The notes under the pieces: model-generated | Told to the model about the DNA's origin: nothing | Databases searched by the model: none | Seen by the model: only the letters and a program-made list of their open reading frames with translations | Origin: Acetobacteraceae bacterium | GTDB lineage: Bacteria; Pseudomonadota; Alphaproteobacteria; Acetobacterales; Acetobacteraceae | Direction of reading: 5' to 3' | Length of the DNA: 20,187 bases | Assembly (NCBI GenBank): GCA_003164305.1 | Contig: PLSZ01000594.1 | Location: 1 to 20,187, forward strand | Made by a program: the position numbers and the translations under genes | Shown here: one piece after another, positions 1 to 7,740 of the stretch | Numbering within the stretch: the first letter of the stretch is position 1 | Layout of the letters: every line of letters starts with the position of its first letter

Positions 1-1270
1 GCTCCGGCAGTCCGGAGGCGGGCATGAGCGTCCGATATTTCAGATTGACATCGTTCCAGGACAGGCCCGACGCGGCGGACCCCTTCGGTTCGAACACCGT
101 ACTGGAAAACGCACGGCCATCCTGGACCCGGATCACGACGGTCGCACCTTGCCGGTAGCGAGACAGGTTCTCAGTCGGCTCGGCACCGACACTGACTTTA
201 TCGATCAGGGCATCGATAATGGGATCGGCGATCTTCGCCGCGCTCGCATGCGTCCAGGAGAAATCGCGATCGGCGGCACCGGCGGCGGCGAAGTAAGCGG
301 GACTGTGCGCCATGTCGATCAAATCCGCCGGATGCAGCGGACCACTTAATGTCCTCATTCCTGGACGGTGGATCGTAATGCTGGCGATTTGTTCGGCGGA
401 GACGGCGGCCTGACGCGCGGCGTTCGCGGCGGCCTCGGCGATCGCATGGTAAGGATGGCCGCCGGGAACCAGCTTGATCGCCATGTCGGTGACGATATCC
501 CAACTGCCTCCCAGATCGCGGGTGGCGACTTCGGCCGCCGTCGCGCCGTCGACGCCGCCGAACGCTTCGAAAAAACCATGGCGGGTCTCGAGAATTCTCG
601 GTTCGCCAGTGAAGCCCCGGCGGGCCGCGAGGGCCGCGTTCGCGCCATGCATCGCCGCGAGGCCGGCGTGGTATTCGCGGGAAAAACTGGTGTCCGCCGC
701 GGTCGCCAAACCGCCAACCGAAACGGCGGTCAGAGCGATCGCTTGCGCCATCTGCTCCGCGTCCAGGTTCAACATTCGTCCCGACGCGACCGCCGACGCG
801 AACGCGGCACCGAGACAGCCGTGGAAGCCGCGCTCCTTGAAGCCCGGGGTGATCGCCTCGCTGATCCGTCCCGCCGCTTCGTAGCCGAGAACGATCGCTT
901 CAAGGACCGCATGACCGGCGACGCCCTCGCGTTCGGCGAACGCCAGCGACGCGGCGGTCAATGGCGTGCCGGCGTGCACGATGTTTCGCAGATCGCTGTC
1001 GTCGGAGGCGGCGGCGTCACTCAGCACCGCGTTGACCTGGATGGCGCTGGCGACGGGAAATTTCTCCCCGGTGTCGAACCAGATGGCGGCATCGCCTCGT
1101 CCTCCCCTCTCCTGCGCCATGGCACGGATGATCTGGGCTGATTCGATCCTGGTGCCGCAGGCCGCGCTGGCGAGCGTGCTGGCGACGATCATCGCCGCGT
1201 TATCCAGCGCGTGGTCCGGCAGGTTTTTGGTTTCAGTCAGAAACGCGGCCAATTGGCGGGCGACGGTCAT
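1..1270 (-). CDS. MmgE/PrpD family protein (3' end beyond window)
   Basis: The frame is open from an ATG at 1270 to the left window edge, giving 423 codons with no stop. Family members are usually 440-470 residues, so only a short C-terminal piece is missing. The start is supported by an AAGGAGGG ribosome site a few bases upstream. The all-helical N-terminal domain occupies about the first 250 residues. The C-terminal lid ends with an LSWNDVNLKYRTLMP stretch, which resembles the C-terminus of 2-methylcitrate dehydratase-like proteins. The family includes PrpD and cis-aconitate decarboxylase, but most members have no assigned substrate. The usual D-F-D-D-T segment before the first active-site His reads SDDSDLRNIVHAG here, so the chemistry is uncertain. 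It diverges from the VOC gene at 1368, and a palindrome lies 19 bp upstream of its start. The family call is firm; the function is unknown. Confidence 0.9.
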   Translation of the reverse strand, partial: MTVARQLAAFLTETKNLPDHALDNAAMIVASTLASAACGTRIESAQIIRAMAQERGGRGDAAIWFDTGEKFPVASAIQVNAVLSDAAASDDSDLRNIVHAGTPLTAASLAFAEREGVAGHAVLEAIVLGYEAAGRISEAITPGFKERGFHGCLGAAFASAVASGRMLNLDAEQMAQAIALTAVSVGGLATAADTSFSREYHAGLAAMHGANAALAARRGFTGEPRILETRHGFFEAFGGVDGATAAEVATRDLGGSWDIVTDMAIKLVPGGHPYHAIAEAAANAARQAAVSAEQIASITIHRPGMRTLSGPLHPADLIDMAHSPAYFAAAGAADRDFSWTHASAAKIADPIIDALIDKVSVGAEPTENLSRYRQGATVVIRVQDGRAFSSTVFEPKGSAASGLSWNDVNLKYRTLMPASGLPE

Positions 1271-1288
1271 GGAACCCTCCTTCGATTT

Positions 1289-1308
1289 GTTGGCGGCACA
1301 ATGCCACG
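1289..1308. promoter_or_regulatory. Putative operator palindrome, copy 1
   Basis: The sequence GTTGGCGGCACAATGCCACG holds the inverted repeat GCGGCA-N3-TGCCAC (1293-1307). It lies in the 97-bp gap between two divergently transcribed genes, 19 bp from the minus-strand ATG and about 60 bp from the plus-strand ATG. A copy matching at 16 of 20 positions lies at 16304-16323 in the other divergent catabolic promoter, and all four differences are transitions. The shared form is GYGGCA-N3-TGCCRC. That it binds a transcription factor is inferred from symmetry, position and recurrence. No cognate regulator gene is in the window. Confidence 0.55.
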
Positions 1309-1367
1309 ATCTTGACCGAAGGACAGGATGCGCGCCCAATCGGGCAGCCACACCGGGGAGAACCAAC

Positions 1368-1721
1368 ATGGCGTTCAAACTCAACCACGTGCATATCAAG
1401 ACCCGCGATCCGGCGAAGACGATCCAATTTTATATCGAGAATTTTGGCGCGACGTTGAAGCAAAAGACCGACACCGGGTTCAATCTCGATTTGCACGGGC
1501 TGCAACTGAACGTGACCGATATCAACGCGACGCAAAACCACGAGCAGCACTACGGCATCGAGCATCTCGCGGTGAACACCGACGATTATGTGGGAACGCT
1601 GGCGAGCCTGCGGGAGCGAGGCGTCAAAATCCTGGAAGAACTGCCGCGCGACGTCGGCCGCCGCGTTTGCTTCCTGGAATGTCCGGACGGCGCGCAAATG
1701 GAAGTGATCGAGAAGGTTTAG
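1368..1721 (+). CDS. VOC family (glyoxalase-fold) protein
   Basis: This is a 117-residue single-module protein of the vicinal oxygen chelate fold. It opens with the beta strand KLNHVHIKT, in which His7 is the likely first metal ligand. A second strand, GIEHLAVNTDD, carries His66, and the C-terminal strand after the PDG turn carries Glu112. These fit the usual His/His/Glu metal set of glyoxalase I, epimerase and dioxygenase relatives. One module of this length probably works as a dimer. The start has GGGGAG seven bases upstream. It is the first gene of a plus-strand operon with the flavin oxidoreductase, the acyl-CoA dehydrogenase-like gene and the second MmgE/PrpD gene. It could be an isomerase, epimerase or dioxygenase; the sequence does not decide which. 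Confidence 0.88.
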   Translation: MAFKLNHVHIKTRDPAKTIQFYIENFGATLKQKTDTGFNLDLHGLQLNVTDINATQNHEQHYGIEHLAVNTDDYVGTLASLRERGVKILEELPRDVGRRVCFLECPDGAQMEVIEKV

Positions 1722-1733
1722 GAGCGTCGTATC

Positions 1734-2654
1734 GTGGCCCTGAAAGACCTGATTCCTCTTGGCATGTCGTTGCCGCATCGGTCGCCCGACAAACTGGTAA
1801 TGACAACCGTCGCGGCGGTCGCCCGGCGTGCCGAGGAGCTTGGCTTCCGCGATTTATGGGTCACCGAAAACACCGTGGACCAGGCCACATGTTTCGATCC
1901 GGTGGTGATTTTGACCTACGCCGCCGCGATCACCACACGCATCGGCGTCGGAGCCTCCGTCGTCGTGTTGCCGATCCACAACCCGCTGATGGTCGCGCAT
2001 CAGTGGGCGACATTGGATTTCGTCAGCGGTGGAAGAGCGATTTTGGCGGTCGGGCTTGGGCGAGAGCATCATTACCGGGACTTTCAGATCCCCGCCGCGG
2101 CGCGGGTGACCCGGTTCCGTGAAGAAGTCGAACTGATCAAGGCATTGTGGTCGAACGAGACGGTCACCTTCCACGGTGAGATGTATCAGGTCGATAACGT
2201 ATCGTTGGGTCAACGGCCGGCGCGGAAACCTCGGCCGCCGTTGTGGATGGGGGTTGGTCATCCCAATGCCGTGCGCCGTGCCGCTCGGATCGCGGATGGA
2301 TGGATGGGCTCGGGCGGATCGAGCATCGCCGAGTTTCAGGAATCCGTGCCAATCCTCAAGCAGGAACTGGAGAAGGCCGGACGCGACCCGGCAACGTTCC
2401 CGATTTCCAAGCGGGTCTTCATGGCGGTGGATGAGCGGCCCGCCGTCGCACGCGCGGAATTGAATCGCTGGTTCACCGAGGTTTATCACAACCCGGCCGG
2501 GACCGATGCGTCGGGCATCCACGGGACGCCGGAACACGTGGCGGAACGATTGGAGGAACTGATGGCATCCGGTGCCAATCATTTGTTGCTCAATCCGGTC
2601 TCCCGCCACGCCGAGCAGCTAGAGGCCGTCGCGGAACTCGCCGGATTGAAGTGA
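1734..2654 (+). CDS. LLM-class flavin-dependent oxidoreductase (luciferase-like)
   Basis: A 306-residue TIM-barrel protein of the bacterial luciferase superfamily, which uses FMN or F420. The segment around residues 84-110, from PLMVAHQWATLDFVSGGR to GVGLGR, is the family's characteristic core. It is followed by LWMGVGHPNAVRRAARIADGW (about 170-190), typical of the probable F420/LLM subfamilies. The GTG start is preceded by GGAG about nine bases upstream, overlapping the end of the VOC gene. It ends one base before the next start, so the two are probably translationally coupled. Members act as monooxygenases or dehydrogenases on varied substrates. Its pairing with an acyl-CoA dehydrogenase-fold protein recalls flavin monooxygenase systems, but no flavin reductase is visible here. 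Family confident, substrate unknown. Confidence 0.88.
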   Translation: MALKDLIPLGMSLPHRSPDKLVMTTVAAVARRAEELGFRDLWVTENTVDQATCFDPVVILTYAAAITTRIGVGASVVVLPIHNPLMVAHQWATLDFVSGGRAILAVGLGREHHYRDFQIPAAARVTRFREEVELIKALWSNETVTFHGEMYQVDNVSLGQRPARKPRPPLWMGVGHPNAVRRAARIADGWMGSGGSSIAEFQESVPILKQELEKAGRDPATFPISKRVFMAVDERPAVARAELNRWFTEVYHNPAGTDASGIHGTPEHVAERLEELMASGANHLLLNPVSRHAEQLEAVAELAGLK

Positions 2655-2655
2655 C

Positions 2656-3855
2656 GTGGATTTCGACCTGAGCGCCGAACAAAGGCACCTGCGAGACCGT
2701 TGTCTGGAACTGGCGGCCGATTTCGCGGTGCGCTCGGCCCAGCATGATCGTGATGCGTCGCACCCGACCGAAAACTACCAACGCTTACGTCAGGAAGGGT
2801 TCCTGCATCTGACCATTCCGCGTGAATGGGGCGGATCGGGATTTGATTTTCTCAGTCACACCATCGCTTACGAAGCTTTGGGTCGCGGTTGTCCCGCTAC
2901 CGCGCTCGCGTTCAATATGCACGCCTCGGTGGTGATGCCGATCGTCGAGAGCGATGAGGTCACGGTTGAAGCGAAACGTAAGATCGTCGATCTCGTGGTG
3001 CGCCAGGAGAAGATGCTCGGCGGCAATTTTTCCGAGACCGGGCATACGTCGCTGATTGGAGAGCGGCCGCTGTCGGTGCGCGCGCGGCCGGTCGATGGCG
3101 GATATCGCATCACCGGACGGAAGATGTTCGCCTCGATGATCGAGGCGGCGGATTACGTCATGGTGCTGGTGTATCCGGAAACCGCGACATCGCCGACCGC
3201 GGGGATGCTCGCGTTGATCCCGCCGGACGCCGAGGGGCGCGAGGTGATCGCCAATTGGGATACGCTCGGAATGCGCGCCACCCGCAGCGACTCGCTTGTG
3301 CTGAATGAGTGCTTTGTTCCGGACGCATCGGTGATTTATCGGTCCGACGATATCCGTCCGTTTCGGCTTGGCGGCGCGAACTGGTTCTGGGGTTCCTACA
3401 CGGCGGTTTATCTGGGGCTCGCGGGCGCGGCTTACGACGAACTGCGCGAAGTCGTGACCGAACGGCGGCCGGAGGGGTACGCCCAGTCGATGGCGTGGCA
3501 TCCGGACGTGCGGAGACATGTGGCGGAATTGAGTGTCGATCTGGAAGCGGCGCGGTTGATCACGTATCGGTCCGCGTGGTTACGCGACCAGCATGGGCCC
3601 ACGCCCGAGACGATGGCTGCGATGTTTCGGGCGAAATACATGGTCGGCGTCGCGACCAGCCGCATCACACGCGTGGCACTGACGCTTGGCGGAGCGCACG
3701 GGATCTTCAAAGGATCACGGCTGGAGCAGTTGTTCCGCGACGGCGCGCTGGCGGAAATCCAACCGCCGCCGTCTGATTTTTGCCTGTGGAATATCGGGCT
3801 GCATGAACTGGATCTCGATCCCGCGGCCGCGTTGCCGCCCATGCGACCGTTGTAA
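2656..3855 (+). CDS. Acyl-CoA dehydrogenase-fold flavoprotein
   Basis: A 399-residue protein with the standard three-part fold. The helical N-terminal domain starts DFDLSAEQRHLRD and includes IPREWGGSG (54-62). The beta domain includes LGGNFSETGH (121-130), RITGRKMFAS (151-160) and WDTLGMRATRSD (201-212), which form the FAD and substrate surface. The C-terminal helical domain carries LGGAHGIFKGSRLEQLFRD (344-362). The YEGT-type loop that supplies the catalytic Glu in medium-chain dehydrogenases is replaced by LAEIQPPPSDF (365-375), so it may be a divergent dehydrogenase or a monooxygenase-type relative. The GTG start lies one base after the upstream stop with no strong ribosome site, which suggests coupling. 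Stop at 3853-3855. Confidence 0.85.
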   Translation: MDFDLSAEQRHLRDRCLELAADFAVRSAQHDRDASHPTENYQRLRQEGFLHLTIPREWGGSGFDFLSHTIAYEALGRGCPATALAFNMHASVVMPIVESDEVTVEAKRKIVDLVVRQEKMLGGNFSETGHTSLIGERPLSVRARPVDGGYRITGRKMFASMIEAADYVMVLVYPETATSPTAGMLALIPPDAEGREVIANWDTLGMRATRSDSLVLNECFVPDASVIYRSDDIRPFRLGGANWFWGSYTAVYLGLAGAAYDELREVVTERRPEGYAQSMAWHPDVRRHVAELSVDLEAARLITYRSAWLRDQHGPTPETMAAMFRAKYMVGVATSRITRVALTLGGAHGIFKGSRLEQLFRDGALAEIQPPPSDFCLWNIGLHELDLDPAAALPPMRPL

Positions 3856-3875
3856 TCTCTCGAAAGGACGTCACC

Positions 3876-5270
3876 ATGTCTCTCAGCCGGCAGTTCGCCG
3901 CGTTCGTCGCCAACCTTAAGTTTGAGGATCTGCCAGGCGCCGTGGTGGATCGCGCGAAGGGTGTCACGTTGCAGGCATTGAGTTCGGCGTTAGTGGCGCA
4001 TGACATGCCGGCGACACATCAGGCTCTGGCCATCATGCGCGAGGAAGAAGCGGGGGGCGCGGGCGTCGCCACCGCGCTGTGCAGCGGTGAGAAGTTCACG
4101 AAGGCCGGCGCGGCGTTCGTCAACGCGGAGATGATTTTCGCCGGCGGTAAGTGGGATACGTTCCGCATGCTGACGCATCCTGGCATCGCCATCATGCCGG
4201 CTGCCCTCGCCGCGGCGGAAGTGACCGGTTGCTCAGGCAAGACCTTTCTTACCGCCATCGCCGCCGCCTACGAAGTCATGGAGCGCATGGCGTCGGAGTT
4301 TATTCCGACGGTGATGTCGCGCGGCTTCCATTCCGGACCGGTGTTCGGGATATTTGGCGCCGCGGTCGCGGCGGCGAAGATTTATGGGTTGGACGCGAAC
4401 CAGATCAACGGCGCGATTGCTCAGTGCGTCAATCTCGCCAGTGGCAATCTGGAGGGTATTCGCAGCGGCGGACGTTCGTTGCGCGAGGGCGGCGCGGTCC
4501 GCAATGCCTTGTTGGCCGTGGCACTGGCGAAGCATGGCACGCCCGGCGGCGAGACCACATTGGAGGGTGAAGCCGGGTTCTACCACTCCTACACCGGGAA
4601 TAATCTCGGTCAGCTTCGGTACAGCTTCACGGGGCTCAATCGTACCGATCTCAGCAAGATCACCGAAGGTCTGGGTTCCGAGTGGATGTTCCTGGAAACG
4701 CTGTACCGGATTTATTCAACCGCCGGATATAATATCGCGCACGTCGATGTGACGGCGAGGCTGTGCGAAGAGCATGACATCCATTACCACGATATCGATC
4801 GTATCGAGGCGGTGGTGAACTGGCTGGAGACACTTTATCCAAGCCCGGCGTTTCCGGTTCGAGTGATCGAGAATCCGCCACCGGTGGGATCGACACAGTA
4901 TTTCTCGGCGTATGGCGCGGTGACCCGCGGCTATCCGTTGCTGCGCGGTGGCCAACCTGCGCCAGGAGAGACCGATCCGCCCGAGGTTCTGGAACTCATG
5001 AACCGGATCACGCTGATCCCGATGGCACATCGCACGCTGTTCGGTCCGCGGGTGACGATTTTCACCAAGGACGGGCGCAGCTTTACGCGGGAGGGCACCG
5101 GCCGCGAGTTTATCTGGGATTTCGAAGAAGAAGCGAAACGTATCAGCCCGATCGTTTCCGGTCTCGCCATCACGCCACAACGGTTCGATGGGTTAATCGA
5201 TGCCTGCCGCGGGCTGGAACAGACGGCGAGCGCATGGCAGCCGCTGATCCAGTTGACAATACCGGGCTGA
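3876..5270 (+). CDS. MmgE/PrpD family protein (second paralog)
   Basis: A full-length 464-residue member of the 2-methylcitrate dehydratase/cis-aconitate decarboxylase-like family. AAAGGA lies upstream of the ATG. Helical-domain signatures include WDTFRMLTHPG (93-103), which keeps the Asp-Thr and His-Pro of the family active-site segment, although the preceding residues (AGGK) depart from the usual acidic stretch. RGFHSGPVFGIFGAA follows in the centre of the helical domain. The C-terminal lid includes a FGPRVTIFTKDGRSF strand. It closes the plus-strand operon and converges with the RraA-like gene only four bases away. It is clearly different from the paralog at 1-1270, so the two may handle different steps or substrates. 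Family sure, reaction unknown. Confidence 0.9.
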   Translation: MSLSRQFAAFVANLKFEDLPGAVVDRAKGVTLQALSSALVAHDMPATHQALAIMREEEAGGAGVATALCSGEKFTKAGAAFVNAEMIFAGGKWDTFRMLTHPGIAIMPAALAAAEVTGCSGKTFLTAIAAAYEVMERMASEFIPTVMSRGFHSGPVFGIFGAAVAAAKIYGLDANQINGAIAQCVNLASGNLEGIRSGGRSLREGGAVRNALLAVALAKHGTPGGETTLEGEAGFYHSYTGNNLGQLRYSFTGLNRTDLSKITEGLGSEWMFLETLYRIYSTAGYNIAHVDVTARLCEEHDIHYHDIDRIEAVVNWLETLYPSPAFPVRVIENPPPVGSTQYFSAYGAVTRGYPLLRGGQPAPGETDPPEVLELMNRITLIPMAHRTLFGPRVTIFTKDGRSFTREGTGREFIWDFEEEAKRISPIVSGLAITPQRFDGLIDACRGLEQTASAWQPLIQLTIPG

Positions 5271-5274
5271 CCGC

Positions 5275-5958
5275 TCACTCGATAATCGTCGCCTGCTCGA
5301 TCAACTTGCGCGCGGCCTCCGACATCGTCGCGCCTTCCAGCACGCGTTGCACGGCGCGGGTCTCGGCCTGCTGAATCCGGCGCAGGCGCTCCAAAACGAC
5401 CTCCAAACGATTGGCGGGAATGACAACCACGCCGTCAGCATCGCCGACAATCACATCGCCCGGGTTCACATGCACATCGCCCAAATTAATCGCCGCGCCA
5501 ACCACTCCTGGGCCGTTCATCGCGGGTGAGTTCGGCTGAATCCCCGCGCAGAACAAGGGCAGGCCCGCCTCGACAATGCCGGCTTTGTCACGCGCCAGAC
5601 CATCGGTCACGAAGGCCGCGACACCCGCGTTCTTCATCATTCCGGCGGCGAGATCACCGATCACGGCGGTTTTCGTGAATGCGTCGTTCGCGCAGACGAT
5701 CACGTCGCCCGGCTGCGCCTCGGACAACGCGGTGAACACGGCGAGCACGTCGGCGGGATAAGCGAACGCGGTGATCGCCGGACCAACGAAACTCGCATTC
5801 GCCGGATCGACGGGTTTAATCCGGTAATCCAACGCGCCACGTCCATCCATCGCATCTGCGAGGTGCGAGGTTTGCGCGCCTCGGAAGCTTTCGATCAGCC
5901 CGGGAGCGGGACGCCGAAAGCCACGATGAATGGTCACGAGCGGCGGATTGTCGAGCAT
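5275..5958 (-). CDS. RraA-like aldolase/decarboxylase family protein
   Basis: The start is taken as the ATG at 5958 because GGAGG sits seven bases before it. An in-frame start at 6015 has no comparable support. The 227-residue product carries VGDADGVVVIP (171-181), the family hallmark, and the pattern D102-x20-R123-D124 within GDL...TDGLARD. This is the metal- and oxyacid-binding motif of class II HMG/CHA aldolases, which also decarboxylate oxaloacetate. True RNase E inhibitor RraA proteins are relatives. The motif therefore favours a pyruvate-forming aldolase or oxaloacetate decarboxylase-like activity, but the substrate is unknown. It converges on the MmgE/PrpD gene. Its upstream region holds a palindromic repeat at 6041-6061. 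Confidence 0.88.
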   Translation of the reverse strand: MLDNPPLVTIHRGFRRPAPGLIESFRGAQTSHLADAMDGRGALDYRIKPVDPANASFVGPAITAFAYPADVLAVFTALSEAQPGDVIVCANDAFTKTAVIGDLAAGMMKNAGVAAFVTDGLARDKAGIVEAGLPLFCAGIQPNSPAMNGPGVVGAAINLGDVHVNPGDVIVGDADGVVVIPANRLEVVLERLRRIQQAETRAVQRVLEGATMSEAARKLIEQATIIE

Positions 5959-6014
5959 GGCCGTGCCTCCGTTTGCGATTGAGATAACCCTGCCGTGTCC
6001 GGGGCGCCGCGGCA

Positions 6015-6061
6015 ATCGCCCAGCGCAGTGCGGCGATAGATGACCGGGTCAAGCCCGGTCA
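6015..6061. repeat. Intergenic palindromic element (two nested inverted repeats)
   Basis: The gap between the RraA-like gene and the solute-binding protein gene contains a perfect 8-bp inverted repeat, TGACCGGG (6041-6048) and CCCGGTCA (6054-6061), with a 5-base loop. Beside it is a second inverted repeat, ATCGCC (6015-6020) and GGCGAT (6032-6037). The form GTCATGACCGGGCTTGACC on the minus strand resembles dispersed palindromes often found between genes in alphaproteobacterial genomes; that link is from memory, not a search. The strong hairpin is about 60 bases past the minus-strand stop at 6120. It could act in 3'-end formation, but no T-run follows. Confidence 0.55.
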
Positions 6062-6119
6062 TGACGGCTGAGAGAGCGTCACACGCATTCCATCGATAGT
6101 TCGCCTTACGCAACGAGGC

Positions 6120-7691
6120 CTACCGCGGGACCGCCTCGGTCGCCACCAATTGCTGATCCAGACGGGGATGATACACGACGCCACCGCGGGTCGCCGCGAT
6201 GGTTGGCTCGATGTACATTGGGATAACGCCCAGTCTGGCGACGGTTTCGGCGAGGGCGTGGCGTATGGCGGCGTCGCGGCCGGCATCGGAACGAATCACG
6301 GCGGCCTCGATGATCTGGTCTAAATCGGGGTTGGAAAATCCACCGCGATTGCCGTCGCCAATCGCGCGCGAGTCGTCATGCGTCTCCGCGACAAGTTGCA
6401 GGATGTATTGGCCATCCCGCAGTGACGACAGCGACAACTCGTACATGATCAGCGGCCATTCGTTCTTGCCGGCGCGGGAGCGGGGAAAGAACACGCTGCC
6501 CGGCATCGTCTCGACCTTCATCGCGAAACCGGAACGTGACAGCATTTGCGCGACGGCCTGGCAAACGCGCGCATCGGAAACCCAGCGATCGTTGGGACAC
6601 GCCAACGTCATGCCGAACCCATCCGGAAAGCCGGCTTCCGCCAGTTTCGCTCGGGCCGCCACCGGGTTCACCGCGGGAACCGGCACGGACGGGTCCCAGC
6701 CGCCAAAACCCTCCGGTACCAACTGCATCGTCGCGGCACCCTGACCGGACAAAGCACGCTCGACCAGAGCCGTCCGATCCAGCCCGAGCGACAGCGCCTG
6801 GCGCACGCGCGCATCACGTAGGGGATTGCTCGGCAATTGCTTGCCTTGCCGATCGGTCAACAACGGCAGCGTATCAGGCGCGACGTTCGGCAACAAAAAC
6901 GCCACCCGATCGGCCGGCCGCGCGAACACCGCGATATCGCGGGTCGCGCGCAGCCGGGCAACATCTTCGGGCGGTACGTTCTCGATCAGGTCGAGGTCGC
7001 CGGCCAGCAATGCCGCCTCGCGCGCCGCGTCGTTGCCGATCACGCGCAGCGTCACGTGTTTCCAGGGTGAGGGCGGACCCCAGTAATACGGATTCGGTTC
7101 AAGCTCCGCGACGTCGCCGTAGCGGAATGACACCAGGCGAAACGGGCCAGTGCCGATCGTGGCGCGGGCTGACGAGAAGTCCTCGGGCGGCGCGCCGACG
7201 ACGGATTTCGACAGGATGAAGATGTTGGTGAACTGACCTGGCAACAAAGGATTGGGGCGGTCGGTGGTGACCCGGATCGTCAGCGGATCAACAGCGACCG
7301 TGCTTGTAATGGTGCGGAGATTGGTCGTGTAGGGACCGGGGTTATTCGGGATCGTGGGAATGCGCCTGACGCTGGCGACAACGTCCTCGGAGGTGAAAGG
7401 CGAGCCATCGCTGAAGCGCACATTCGGGCGCAACGCGAACTCCCATGTCAACGGATCGACCTGTCGCCAGGAGATGGCCAACGTCGGCGTCCAGCGCGCG
7501 TCGGCGTCCTTGCCAACAAAGCTATCGTAGAGATGCCGCGCCGCGGCCATGTTGGGCCCGATAAACAGGACGTGCGGATCGACGACGAAGGCGGATTGCA
7601 CGCCGACCCGCAAGGTTGGTTCGGCGGCACGCGAGCGATGCCAGGACAACAGCAACAGCAGCGGCACGATCAGCAGATAACGAAGAGCCAT
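6120..7691 (-). CDS. ABC transporter solute-binding protein, family 5 (peptide/oligopeptide type)
   Basis: A 523-residue periplasmic protein. Residues 1-22 form a signal peptide: a basic start, a run of leucines, and a likely signal peptidase I cleavage after SRA. There is no lipobox Cys. The mature part follows the SBP_bac_5 plan. LYDSFVGKD lies near residue 54. WEFALRPNVRFSDGSPFT (about 83-100) and a GTGPFRLVSF segment are the recognised family signatures, and VRQALSLGLDRTALV is the hinge-region helix. Such proteins bind peptides, opines, nickel or other small solutes. No permease or ATPase gene adjoins it, so it is an orphan within this window. The start has AGGG six bases upstream. It diverges from the metallophosphatase gene. 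Confidence 0.92.
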   Translation of the reverse strand: MALRYLLIVPLLLLLSWHRSRAAEPTLRVGVQSAFVVDPHVLFIGPNMAAARHLYDSFVGKDADARWTPTLAISWRQVDPLTWEFALRPNVRFSDGSPFTSEDVVASVRRIPTIPNNPGPYTTNLRTITSTVAVDPLTIRVTTDRPNPLLPGQFTNIFILSKSVVGAPPEDFSSARATIGTGPFRLVSFRYGDVAELEPNPYYWGPPSPWKHVTLRVIGNDAAREAALLAGDLDLIENVPPEDVARLRATRDIAVFARPADRVAFLLPNVAPDTLPLLTDRQGKQLPSNPLRDARVRQALSLGLDRTALVERALSGQGAATMQLVPEGFGGWDPSVPVPAVNPVAARAKLAEAGFPDGFGMTLACPNDRWVSDARVCQAVAQMLSRSGFAMKVETMPGSVFFPRSRAGKNEWPLIMYELSLSSLRDGQYILQLVAETHDDSRAIGDGNRGGFSNPDLDQIIEAAVIRSDAGRDAAIRHALAETVARLGVIPMYIEPTIAATRGGVVYHPRLDQQLVATEAVPR

Positions 7692-7740
7692 GCGCTACCC
7701 TGAGCCAGACCCGTCCCACGCGTCCACCCCGCACCCCCTT

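Noticed and set aside
368..1141. A 257-codon plus-strand frame opposite the first MmgE/PrpD gene
   Set aside because: Gly/Arg-rich shadow; the minus strand encodes a continuous MmgE/PrpD protein here.
1328..2122. A 264-codon plus-strand frame over the VOC gene and the start of the LLM gene
   Set aside because: It is out of frame with both real genes, Arg-rich, and without family signatures.
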